Shown: positions 5,092-11,461 of the stretch, piece after piece
Layout: every line of letters begins with the position of its first letter
Numbering within the stretch: position 1 is the first letter of the stretch
Assembly (NCBI GenBank): GCA_021825035.1
Contig: JAKAIQ010000049.1
Span: 1 to 11,461 of the forward strand
Source of the DNA: Deltaproteobacteria bacterium
GTDB taxonomy: Bacteria; Desulfobacterota; GWC2-55-46
DNA: 11,461 bases
Direction: 5' to 3'
Translations under genes and position numbers: made by a program
Notes under the pieces: model-generated
Database searches by the model: none
What the model was told of the DNA's origin: nothing
Seen by the model: the letters and a program-made list of their open reading frames with translations, nothing else

Positions 5092-5991
5092 TTGGTTATC
5101 ACCCTGCGTCAACTGGAGGTGTTCGAGAAGGTGGCCACCGCCGGGCAGGCCACGAGGGCGGGCGAGATGCTGCTGCTGAGCCAGGCGGCGGTCAGCATGG
5201 CGGTCGCCGAGCTTGAAAATCTCACCGGCGGCCCTCTTTTCGAGCGCCTCGGCCGCAGGCTCCTGCTGAACGAGCGCGGACGGTTGCTTCTGCCGGAGGC
5301 GCAGGAGATACTGCGGCGGGCCGGAGCGATCGAAAAGGCCTTGAAGGAATCCGCGGAGGAGCCTGCGGGCGTCTTGAATATAGGGGCCAGCACCACGATC
5401 GGAAATTATCTTTTGCCGTCGATACTGGGCGAATTCGTCAGGATGTACCCGCTGGCCAGGACAATGCTGCACGTCGGCAACACGCGCCAGGTCGAGGCGG
5501 CCGTCGAATCCGCCGAATTGGACATCGGGCTTATCGAGGGATCGTCCCGCTCGCAGAAGATCGATCGTGTCTTGTGGAAGAAGGATGAACTCTTCGTGAT
5601 AGCAGGCCCCCGTCACCCCTGGGCAAAGGAACGCAGGGTCACGGCCGGGATGCTCGCACGCGCCGAATGGATCATGCGCGAGAAGGGTTCCGGGACAAGG
5701 GAGGTGTTCGAGAAGGCCATGGCCCGCAAAACCGGGGGATTCAACGTCGTTCTGGAGCTGGGCCATACCGAGGCCATCAAGAAGGCCGTGGAAGCCGGGC
5801 TGGGTGTGAGCTGCCTGTCGCGGCTGGCGGTGCAGCGGGAGATCGACAACAACTGGCTTGTGGCGGTGGATACGCCGCTTGACCTTCGGCGCACCCTTAT
5901 GCTTCTCTGCAGAAAAAACGACTACAGGACGAAATTGTTCAAGACCTTCCTCGGACTGCTCATGTCCTTGAAGAATTTCAGTTGCCCGTAG
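5092..5991 (+). CDS. LysR-family transcriptional regulator, probable controller of yeiH
   Basis: 299 residues, standard LysR length. The N-terminal winged helix-turn-helix covers about residues 3-62 (LRQLEVFEKVATAG, then LSQAAVSMAVAELE, FERLGRRLLLNERG). A long linker helix follows, then a periplasmic-binding-protein-like effector domain (about 90-295) opening with LNIGASTTIGNYLLP. The start is TTG 5092-5094, backed by AAGGAG seven bases upstream; no ATG fits the conserved N-terminus. Divergent orientation beside a YeiH-family gene mirrors E. coli yeiE-yeiH, and the effector-domain start resembles YeiE/CysB-like LysR proteins tied to sulfur compounds. Effector unknown. Arg is written mostly CGN here, whereas rpe uses mainly AGG, a mild hint that this pair was acquired separately. 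Confidence 0.92.
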   Translation: MVITLRQLEVFEKVATAGQATRAGEMLLLSQAAVSMAVAELENLTGGPLFERLGRRLLLNERGRLLLPEAQEILRRAGAIEKALKESAEEPAGVLNIGASTTIGNYLLPSILGEFVRMYPLARTMLHVGNTRQVEAAVESAELDIGLIEGSSRSQKIDRVLWKKDELFVIAGPRHPWAKERRVTAGMLARAEWIMREKGSGTREVFEKAMARKTGGFNVVLELGHTEAIKKAVEAGLGVSCLSRLAVQREIDNNWLVAVDTPLDLRRTLMLLCRKNDYRTKLFKTFLGLLMSLKNFSCP

Positions 5992-6045
5992 GAGAGGCGT
6001 CTTTTCGAGATGGGATCGTGCGCGGGCCGGGATCGCGGCCTACCC

Positions 6046-6082
6046 TTAAGAAAGAGGCCCGCTGTTTCCTATTCGAGCGGGC
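6046..6082 (-). terminator. Candidate intrinsic terminator of the 6069-6602 gene
   Basis: On the minus strand GCCCGCT and AGCGGGC form a perfect 7-bp stem with a 12-base loop (6057-6082), followed by CTCTTTCTTAA. The stem overlaps the last codons and stop of the gene. The T-run is interrupted, so strength is uncertain. Confidence 0.5.
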
Positions 6083-6602
6083 TCACCGGGAGGCCCGGGA
6101 AACGCGGCGGCAGGGTGTAGGGGTCCTGATAGGCTATCTCCTGCAAATCGACCTTCCATCCCCCGTCCTCAAGGGTCATATTGAAAGTCTGCGTGACGAA
6201 CTTGACGCTTCCGGTGTCGAATTTCATCTCGTAGCCGAGCTTTGCCCTTACGAGGGCAGAGCTCCGGCTCTTTACGGTCGTCTTGACGTCCTGCACCTTT
6301 TCCCAGCAGCAGGCGAGCCTCCATGAATCATCGCGCATAATTTCCCCGAACATCTTCCGCGACAGTATCTTTCTGCTCTCTTCGTCTCCGTATCCATACA
6401 GAGCGGCATAGTTTTCGTCCTGCCAGAGCGTAACGATAATCATGAACGCGCTCGATGCCTGCGCCTCGATCCTTCGTTCTTCGTCTATTGGAATCCCGCC
6501 GCCCAGGGCGTTCGGGGCCAGAAGGTAAAACAGAATGAAGGAGTGGCACAGGAGCCTCTTCACAAAAAAATGCGCCTGAGAAGTTTTATTGCCGGACGTC
6601 AT
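6069..6602 (-). CDS. Small exported protein of unknown function
   Basis: Up to 177 residues. I do not recognise a named family. A signal peptide is likely: KRLLCHSFILFYLLAPNALGGG gives a charged start, a hydrophobic core and a small-residue cleavage region. The mature part is a mixed helix/strand domain ending in alternating strands (ALVRAKLGYEMKF, SVKFVTQTFNMTLEDGGWKVDLQEI), reminiscent of NTF2-like or DUF4019-type secreted domains, without proof. A Cys pair, LACCWEKV, sits mid-protein. The start is uncertain: with the promoter below, the ATG at 6602 would be almost leaderless, whereas GTG 6561-6563 would give a textbook signal peptide (MKRLLC) and a leader of about 40 bases, though its ribosome binding site is poor. 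It follows hemY on the same strand but has its own promoter. Confidence 0.68.
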   Translation of the reverse strand: MTSGNKTSQAHFFVKRLLCHSFILFYLLAPNALGGGIPIDEERRIEAQASSAFMIIVTLWQDENYAALYGYGDEESRKILSRKMFGEIMRDDSWRLACCWEKVQDVKTTVKSRSSALVRAKLGYEMKFDTGSVKFVTQTFNMTLEDGGWKVDLQEIAYQDPYTLPPRFPGLPVSPLE

Positions 6603-6608
6603 GAGCCA

Positions 6609-6636
6609 AATATATCACCTGTCATGCCTTTTTCAA
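6609..6636 (-). promoter_or_regulatory. Candidate sigma-70 promoter of the exported-protein gene
   Basis: On the minus strand TTGAAA (complement of 6631-6636) and TATATT (complement of 6609-6614) are 16 bases apart; each matches consensus in 5 of 6 positions. Transcription would begin near 6602, within a base or two of the first possible ATG. Confidence 0.5.
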
Positions 6637-6690
6637 CTCAAGGGAAGGCGTCGAGGCGCAACGCGCGGAACATGAGACTTTCGGATGAGA

Positions 6691-8121
6691 TCACTTCCCG
6701 AAAAGATAATGGAGGGCCTTCTTTGCCACGACCTCGCCGTTGCGGACGCTGTCGCTTATGCCTATGCCGTGGTAAGCGCTTCCCGTAACGTAAAGACCGG
6801 GGTATTTTGCGAGCTGCTCTTCGATCCGGTTGACCCTTTCCTCATGGCCTACGGTGTACTGGGGCATCGAGTTCTTCCAGCGGTAGACCCTTGCGAGAAC
6901 CGGGCTCTCTTCGATGCCCATGATGTCTTTTAATTCCTCCCTTACCATGCGCACCATCTCTTCGTCGCTAAGCAGGGTAAGGGAGGAATTTTTAGCCCCT
7001 CCCACAAAACATCTCATGAGGACCGAGTCTTCGGGCGAGCGGTGCTTGAACTTTACGGAAGTCCAGGTCGCGGCCATTATTCTCCTCTTCTCCGCCCCGG
7101 GCACCACGAAGCCGAAGCCGTTGAGGGGATGCTTAATGCCGGATTTCTTGAAAGCCAGCGAGACCGTGGCCGTGGATACGTAGGGGATCGTAAGGAGCTT
7201 CCGGGAAAGCTCCGGGTCGAAACCCGAGAGCAGGGCCGCGGCGGCATAAGCCGGAGAGGCTATTATTACTGCGTCCGTCCTCAGCGCGCCGTTCTCAAGC
7301 CTCACTTCATAGCCTCCTCCGATCGCGGCGACGCCGGTCGCCGCCTCGCCGGTCAATATGGAGGTATTCCCGTATTTAAGAAGGTCCGATGTAAGGGTGT
7401 CGATCATCACCGAAAGCCCGCCTTTAAGGGTCATGAACATCGTGACCGCTGGCCCGCCGGCTGTGTTGTGTCCGGCCTTCGATTTTTTCATGGAGGTCAG
7501 CCTCTTGAGCATGCCCCGGATGAGGCTGCCGTGCTCCTCTTCAAGCTGGACGAACTTGGGGAAGCTGCTTCTTATGCTCATGGTCTCCGGGTCTCCGGCG
7601 TGCACCCCGGCCACAAGAGGCTCGGCGATCTTGTCGAGCGCCTCCCTGCCGAGCCGTCTTCTCACGAAGTCCCCGAGGGTCTCGTCTTCCCGGCTCCTTT
7701 TCCTGGGGATGAAGACCTCGAGAGCCATCCTGAGTTTTCCGCGAAGCGTTATCAGCGAGCTGAGGGCCAGCGGCATTATCCTCGTGGGTATCATGAGGAT
7801 TACCCCTTCGGGCAGTTCATGCAGCCTGCCGCCGGACAGGACGAACGTCCTGCGGTTATTTTCGTTGGTGGGGAGGAGTTCTCCGGCGAGTCCGAGCCGC
7901 TTGCAGAGTTCCATGGCCCAGGGTTTTTCCGAAAGGAAGCAGTCTGGCCCCCCCTCGATCAGGAATCCGTTTATCTTTTCGGTCTTTATATTTCCGCCCG
8001 TGGCCGGGTTTTTTTCGAGGATGACTATCTCGAGGTCTTCGTCTTGCTTCAGGTGTTCCCTCAGGCTGTAGGCCGCCGAAAGCCCGGCTATGCCGCCGCC
8101 TATTACCACGACCCTTTTCAT
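6691..8121 (-). CDS. hemY: Protoporphyrinogen/coproporphyrinogen oxidase, HemY-type flavoprotein
   Basis: 476 residues, usual length for the FAD-dependent HemY family, which removes six electrons from a porphyrinogen in late haem synthesis. The FAD dinucleotide fold opens the protein (VVVIGGGIAGLSAAYSL, 4-20). Family blocks follow: GGPDCFLSEKPWA, GRLHELPEG, AEPLVAGVHAGDPETMS and FPKFVQLEEEHGSLIRGML. The C-terminal flavin motif is GLYVTGSAYHGIGISDSV (442-459). It starts immediately after the hemH stop (TAG then ATG) with GGAAGAG inside the hemH end, so the two are translationally coupled. Operon order hemE-hemH-hemY equals Bacillus hemEHY, whose HemY oxidises coproporphyrinogen III; whether this protein acts on copro- or protoporphyrinogen cannot be told from the sequence alone. 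No clear terminator follows. Confidence 0.94.
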   Translation of the reverse strand: MKRVVVIGGGIAGLSAAYSLREHLKQDEDLEIVILEKNPATGGNIKTEKINGFLIEGGPDCFLSEKPWAMELCKRLGLAGELLPTNENNRRTFVLSGGRLHELPEGVILMIPTRIMPLALSSLITLRGKLRMALEVFIPRKRSREDETLGDFVRRRLGREALDKIAEPLVAGVHAGDPETMSIRSSFPKFVQLEEEHGSLIRGMLKRLTSMKKSKAGHNTAGGPAVTMFMTLKGGLSVMIDTLTSDLLKYGNTSILTGEAATGVAAIGGGYEVRLENGALRTDAVIIASPAYAAAALLSGFDPELSRKLLTIPYVSTATVSLAFKKSGIKHPLNGFGFVVPGAEKRRIMAATWTSVKFKHRSPEDSVLMRCFVGGAKNSSLTLLSDEEMVRMVREELKDIMGIEESPVLARVYRWKNSMPQYTVGHEERVNRIEEQLAKYPGLYVTGSAYHGIGISDSVRNGEVVAKKALHYLFGK

Positions 8122-9042
8122 CTATTTCTCTTCCATGTTGCTTTTTATCGCGTTGGCGACGAGTTCCATGAATTTGAGCGAGGTGTTGAGGGACGCGCTT
8201 CTCCTGAAGATAAGGCCGTTTCCGGAAGCCGCCTTCTTGAAAAGCATATCGATGTCGTAGAGCGTCTCGACATGGTCCGCGACGAATCCGAGCGGCACGA
8301 CCACGACGCCTTTTTTCCCGAGTTTTTTCGCCTCACCGATGACATCTTCGGTCTTTGGGCCAAGCCACTCCATGGGGCCGGCTCCCTGGCTCTGATAGGA
8401 TATCCTGTAGTCGATGGAGAGGCGTTTGCTTATCTCTCCGGCGGTCTCGGTTATCTTTTGAACGTACGGGTCCCCGGCGAGCGCGGCCACGGGGAGGCTG
8501 TGGTTGCTGAAGATGACGAGGGCGTCATTGGGGTTAGTGAAGAAAGCGAGCTCCTTTTCAAGGTTTTCGACGATCGCGTCGGTAAAGAGAGGGTCTTTAT
8601 GCCAGTCGCGCACGAAGCCGACCCTCAAGGCGCCGCCGCAGTCTTTGAGGGCCTCATCCACATCGGTCAGGTAGCCGCCGGTAGCGGCCCTTGACGAGAA
8701 AGGGGCCATTATGACGGCCGCGGCCTCTTTTATGCCATCGGAAAGCATGCTCTTTACGGCCTCTTTTATGAACGGATGCCAGTACCGCATTCCGACGTAT
8801 ACCCTGTAAAAGTCTTCTCCGCGCGACAGTATCTCAGCCACGGCCTTTGCCTGCGCCAGGGTTATGTCTAAAAGCGGGGAGGAGCCGCCTATGAGCCTGT
8901 ACCTGTCCCGTGTTCTCTCGATGAGATCCGGGGACAGGGGCCTGCCCTTCAAGACGTTTCTTATGAAAGGCTCGACGCTCTCGATGGAATCAGCCCCGCC
9001 GAAGGCGAGGAGAAGCGCCCCTTTTGGGGTCCTATCTTTCAT
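8122..9042 (-). CDS. hemH: Ferrochelatase
   Basis: 306 residues, close in length to the compact, soluble Bacillus-type ferrochelatases. It inserts ferrous iron into a porphyrin in the cytoplasm or at the membrane. The N-terminus GALLLAFGGADS matches the family start. The catalytic His is seen as H181 in FSNHSLP (usually SAHSLP or SAHGLP, so Asn replaces Ala), and the catalytic Glu as E259 in FVADHVETLYDID. YQSQGAGPMEWLGP (216-229) is the conserved substrate loop. No C-terminal Fe-S cysteine cluster is present. It begins 29 bases after the hemE stop without a clear ribosome binding site, and its stop directly abuts the hemY ATG. Substrate is either coproporphyrin III or protoporphyrin IX, depending on which route the organism uses. 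Confidence 0.95.
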   Translation of the reverse strand: MKDRTPKGALLLAFGGADSIESVEPFIRNVLKGRPLSPDLIERTRDRYRLIGGSSPLLDITLAQAKAVAEILSRGEDFYRVYVGMRYWHPFIKEAVKSMLSDGIKEAAAVIMAPFSSRAATGGYLTDVDEALKDCGGALRVGFVRDWHKDPLFTDAIVENLEKELAFFTNPNDALVIFSNHSLPVAALAGDPYVQKITETAGEISKRLSIDYRISYQSQGAGPMEWLGPKTEDVIGEAKKLGKKGVVVVPLGFVADHVETLYDIDMLFKKAASGNGLIFRRSASLNTSLKFMELVANAIKSNMEEK

Positions 9043-9071
9043 GATGGTCTGTTTGCGCGCAAGCCGTGGGA

Positions 9072-10100
9072 TTACCTGCGGCTGAACTCGTGGACGCTGT
9101 CCACGAGCGCCTTTACATTATCGACAGGCGTGCCTACGATTATCCCGTGGCCGAGGTTGAAGATGTGTCCGGGCCTTCCTCCGGCCATGCCAAGAAGTTC
9201 CTTCACGCGCCTTCTTATCTCCTGCCGAGGAGCGAACAGGACTACGGGATCGAGGTTCCCCTGGATGGCGGTGTCGTGCCCGACGGTCTTCCATGCCTCG
9301 TCGAGCCTGACCCTCCAGTCAACCCCTATGACGTCGCCGCCCGCTTTTCCTATCACGTCGAGATATGTGCCGGTATTGGTGCTGAAGTTTATGACCGGTA
9401 CGGTATTTTTTATCCCGTCTATAACCCTCTTGGTGTAGGGGAGCGCGAACTCCCTGTAATCATCCGGCCCAAGGCATCCGACCCAGCTGTCAAAGAGCTG
9501 CACGGCCTGCGCCCCTGCCGCTATCTGCGCCTTCAGATAGACCGTTATCACGTCGGCTATCTTCTCCATGAAAGCCTTCCAGGCTCCTCCGTCGCCGTAC
9601 ATGAGGGACTTGGTGTGTATGTAGTTGCGGGAGCCTTCCCCCTCGATTATGTAGCTCGCAAGGGTAAAGGGGGCGCCTGAAAATCCTATCAGGGGCACGC
9701 GGCCGTCAAGTTCCGCCTTGACCATCCCTATGGCCTTGAGAAGATAAGGAACGTCTTCGTCCGGATTTATTATGCGGATGGCGTCTATGTCCTTCCGCGT
9801 CCTCACCGGATTTCCAATCTGCGGGCCTTCGTTTTTGGCGAACTCGAGCTTTATCCCCATGCCTTCGAGCGGCAGGAGTATGTCGGCGAATATTATGGCG
9901 GCGTCAAGGTCGAAAGCCTTTACGGGCTGGAGCGTGACCTCGCACGCAAGCTCCGGGGTCTTGCACATCTCAAGGAATGTATGCCTTTCCCGTATGGCCA
10001 TGTATTCCTTCATGTAGCGGCCCGCCTGCCGCATGAGCCATACCGGCGTATACTCCGCCGGTTGCCTGCGGCAAGCCCTTAGAAATGTCTCGTTCGCCAT
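9072..10100 (-). CDS. hemE: Uroporphyrinogen III decarboxylase
   Basis: 342 residues from ATG 10098-10100, chosen over an upstream ATG at 10166 because AAGGAG lies seven bases before it and the protein then begins at the conserved family start. The enzyme removes four carboxylates from uroporphyrinogen III to give coproporphyrinogen III in the cytoplasm. Both family signatures are clear: PVWLMRQAGRYM (19-30, substrate-binding R24 and R28) and GFSGAPFTLASY (139-150). D73 in FADILLP matches the catalytic Asp, and H318 in FNLGHGI the conserved C-terminal His. First gene of the hemE-hemH-hemY operon, driven by the strong promoter upstream. Confidence 0.97.
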   Translation of the reverse strand: MANETFLRACRRQPAEYTPVWLMRQAGRYMKEYMAIRERHTFLEMCKTPELACEVTLQPVKAFDLDAAIIFADILLPLEGMGIKLEFAKNEGPQIGNPVRTRKDIDAIRIINPDEDVPYLLKAIGMVKAELDGRVPLIGFSGAPFTLASYIIEGEGSRNYIHTKSLMYGDGGAWKAFMEKIADVITVYLKAQIAAGAQAVQLFDSWVGCLGPDDYREFALPYTKRVIDGIKNTVPVINFSTNTGTYLDVIGKAGGDVIGVDWRVRLDEAWKTVGHDTAIQGNLDPVVLFAPRQEIRRRVKELLGMAGGRPGHIFNLGHGIIVGTPVDNVKALVDSVHEFSRR

Positions 10101-10171
10101 GCACTTTCTCCTTGGTCGTGATCGTTCTGCCGCTTGAAGATTAGACGGAGACGCAAAAAAGATCAACGCTT

Positions 10172-10200
10172 ATTATATTTATAAATCTTTATTTTTTCAA
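10172..10200 (-). promoter_or_regulatory. Strong sigma-70 promoter of the hemE-hemH-hemY operon
   Basis: On the minus strand TTGAAA (complement of 10195-10200) and a perfect TATAAT (complement of 10172-10177) are exactly 17 bases apart, with an AT-rich spacer. This is the best promoter in the window and gives a leader of roughly 65 bases before hemE. No operator repeat is evident in it. Confidence 0.75.
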
Positions 10201-10344
10201 GGTATTTCGCGGGTGGCGCGGCGCGCCGACAGCGGGCTTGCTCAAGAAATAAGGGCCGGCCGAAGAAAGGCCATAGACGGCACGGAACCATTGCCGTTGC
10301 CGGAAGCTCGTCGCCTCCCCCCTTTATTTTTTTCAATCTTGGGC

Positions 10345-10350
10345 TATAAT
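10345..10350 (+). promoter_or_regulatory. Candidate -10 box for the membrane-protein/cytochrome unit
   Basis: A perfect TATAAT at 10345-10350 follows a T-rich stretch, with no good -35 at the usual distance (best is TTTATT, 10323-10328). It is about 108 bases before the first ATG. The gene-free region 10101-10458 otherwise holds the hemE promoter and GC-rich palindromic segments such as GGCCGGCC, with no ORF or RNA gene that I recognise. Confidence 0.35.
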
Positions 10351-10458
10351 TTATGCGGATGCATCACGCCAGCGATATTCTGCCTCGCTTCAAACAAAAT
10401 CCGAACCGTCAAATGCAGCCCGGCTCTCAGCCGCGTCGGATCTTAAAGGATTCTGACG

Positions 10459-11048
10459 ATGAAGTCCGCGCCTGTCGAGAGAAGGTATAAATTAAAGGCT
10501 GCACTTATAATCTGCGTTCTTACCCTTGCCGGGGCAGCTGTTTTGACGTCCTTTTTCTACTTCGCCGCTTCAAAGAGTCTCGTTGGCAGTTACGTGGAAG
10601 CCGTACATGCAATACGCGACCTCAAGATAAACATATTGCCGTTCCTCTTCTCTTCGTTCCATCCGGTGTCGATACTCGCCTTGGTTACGGACGCGATAGC
10701 GGTCGTATCGGTATTTCTCTCCCACAGGATAGTCGGCCCCGTATACAGGCCCGAAAAGAATCCCGGGATCGGGAGACCTTGCCGTCCATATGAACTTCAG
10801 GGCGAATGGCCGGCTCGAGGGTCTCGATGAGGAGATGAACGAGATGGCGAGGTCCTTGAATCACAGGGGCCGGAGTTGTGAAGACGCCCTGTGCCGCATA
10901 AAAGACAGCCACGCCGGTCTGAAAACGCATTCCGGACGCCCGCGCTTCCGGCGAGAACGGCGTCAGGAAAGGCCTTGAAGCTCTCAAGCGGAGCGTCGGT
11001 GAATTTAATAAGATGACCTTCGGCGTGAATGTGAAAGAGGATAAGTGA
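10459..11048 (+). pseudogene. Two-helix HAMP-like inner-membrane protein, frame broken by two +1 shifts
   Basis: Start ATG 10459 is supported by AAAGGA eight bases upstream. The first frame encodes a short cytoplasmic start, a membrane helix (about 14-36), a short outer loop and a second helix (about 69-88), then HRIVGPVYR, as in the start of a HAMP linker. The sense then leaves this frame near 10750-10757 (CCCGAAAAG), continuing one base later as GSGDLAVHMNFRANGRLEGLDEEMNEMARSLN, a HAMP-like segment. It leaves again near 10918-10926 (CTGAAAACGC), continuing as KRIPDARASGENGVRKGLEA to TGA 11046-11048. Removing one A from each AAAA run gives a single 195-residue protein. Either the gene is decayed, or both runs are assembly errors. 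No output domain follows the HAMP part. The end overlaps the cytochrome gene. Confidence 0.72.
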
Positions 11049-11461
11049 AAAAGACCTTTTGCATACTTTTCGTCCCGGCTCTGATCCTCGTCTCCGGAAC
11101 CGCGTCGCCTCAATGGACAAGCTATCATGAATTTGAAGGGAAGTGCCTTGACTGCCATCTTACGGTTCCCGCGGAGAATGAGCCGCCGGAGATATTCATA
11201 AAGGACATAAGCTATATGTGCGAACAATGCCACAGAGGCATGACGGGTCTTTCGCATCCCGTAAACGTTGCGGCGACGTCGTCCATTCCCCGAAACTTTC
11301 CGCTTAGCCGCGGAGCGATAACCTGCGCCACGTGCCATTACGTCCATAAGCAGGGATATGGCAAGTCGCATCTGAGATCGAGGGCTAAGGGTGAAGGGTT
11401 CTGCGTTATCTGTCATGGAGACGTGGAAGACGAGTCGCATCAGACAGTGCTCGGTTTTGCG
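11045..11461 (+). CDS. Exported multihaem cytochrome c, N-terminal part (runs off the window)
   Basis: An open frame of 139 codons starts at GTG 11045, in the overlap GTGA with the preceding stop, preceded by GAGG four bases upstream. The first 20 or so residues (KKTFCILFVPALILVSGTA) form a signal peptide for export to the periplasm. Four covalent haem motifs are present: CLDCH (34-38), CEQCH (59-63), CATCH (94-98) and CVICH (120-124), plus several spare His (28, 71, 101, 109, 132) that could be distal ligands. The pattern resembles doubled CxxCH-motif cytochromes used for periplasmic electron transfer. The start-stop overlap says it is co-translated with the HAMP-like membrane protein, hinting at a membrane-linked redox unit. 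The C-terminus, and perhaps more haems, lie beyond base 11461. Confidence 0.9.
   Translation, partial: MKKTFCILFVPALILVSGTASPQWTSYHEFEGKCLDCHLTVPAENEPPEIFIKDISYMCEQCHRGMTGLSHPVNVAATSSIPRNFPLSRGAITCATCHYVHKQGYGKSHLRSRAKGEGFCVICHGDVEDESHQTVLGFA

Noticed and set aside
5002..5766. The yeiH frame stays open on the minus strand to 5766, giving a possible 572-residue protein.
   Set aside because: The extra part is the antisense of a clear LysR gene, reads as low-similarity Arg/Leu/Gln-rich sequence, and crosses the AT-rich divergent regulatory region. YeiH proteins are normally about 320-350 residues.
7042..8694. Open plus-strand frame of 550 codons opposite hemY and hemH.
   Set aside because: It lies wholly opposite two well-conserved genes in high-GC DNA, where the antisense frame often lacks stops. 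The product has no recognisable motif.
9066..9680. Plus-strand frame of 204 codons opposite hemE.
   Set aside because: Antisense shadow of a strongly conserved decarboxylase; no motif.
1..11461. CRISPR arrays, tRNA or rRNA genes, insertion sequences, att sites.
   Set aside because: No regularly spaced direct repeats, cloverleaf-type segments, transposase-like frames or paired terminal repeats were noticed. A tRNAscan, cmscan or repeat search was not possible here.

Overview
The window looks like chromosomal DNA of a Gram-negative, probably anaerobic or microaerophilic bacterium with c-type cytochromes. Evidence for this is an outer-membrane lipoprotein (Slp family), the tail of a B12-dependent ribonucleotide reductase, a multihaem c-type cytochrome and TusA/DsrE sulfur carriers. 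GC content is moderately high, Ile ATA and Arg AGG codons are frequent, and genes are small and compact. This would suit the Nitrospirota/Desulfobacterota range, but no marker here fixes the taxon.

Layout. 1-204 is the 3' end of nrdJ (+). rpe (+) runs 342-1010 and converges on slp (-, 1125-1628). slp diverges from a stand-alone LigD-type 3'-phosphoesterase (+, 1742-2116) across a short intergenic region holding a 19-bp near-palindrome. A minus-strand operon dsrE2-tusA-udp (3768 to 2194) follows, with a promoter overlapped by a perfect palindrome. 3769-4047 is gene-free and holds a degenerate cobalamin-riboswitch-like element with no gene behind it. Next is a divergent pair: a YeiH-family exporter (-, 4048-5001) and a LysR regulator (+, 5092-5991), with two palindromes between them. 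A small secreted protein of unknown function (-, 6069-6602) precedes a haem operon, hemE-hemH-hemY (-, 10100 to 6691), which has a near-consensus promoter. At the right edge a plus-strand unit starts: a two-helix, HAMP-like membrane protein broken by two frameshifts, overlapped by a multihaem cytochrome c that runs off the window.

How the genes work together. hemE, hemH and hemY give three late haem steps in one operon, in the same order as Bacillus hemEHY, next to a gene that needs haem (the cytochrome). dsrE2, tusA, yeiH and the LysR gene form a sulfur-related neighbourhood: sulfane-sulfur carriers beside a putative sulfite/sulfate-type exporter and its likely regulator. udp (nucleoside salvage), rpe (pentose phosphate) and nrdJ (deoxynucleotides) are central-metabolism genes without an obvious shared regulator.

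Most of the window is ordinary. The items most worth a second look are the orphan riboswitch-like element, the DsrE2 copy lacking its signature cysteine, the Gln-to-Glu change in the uridine phosphorylase base-binding motif, and the doubly frameshifted membrane gene whose two shifts both fall on AAAA runs. I found no clear evidence of a wholly new system, CRISPR array, insertion sequence, tRNA or rRNA.
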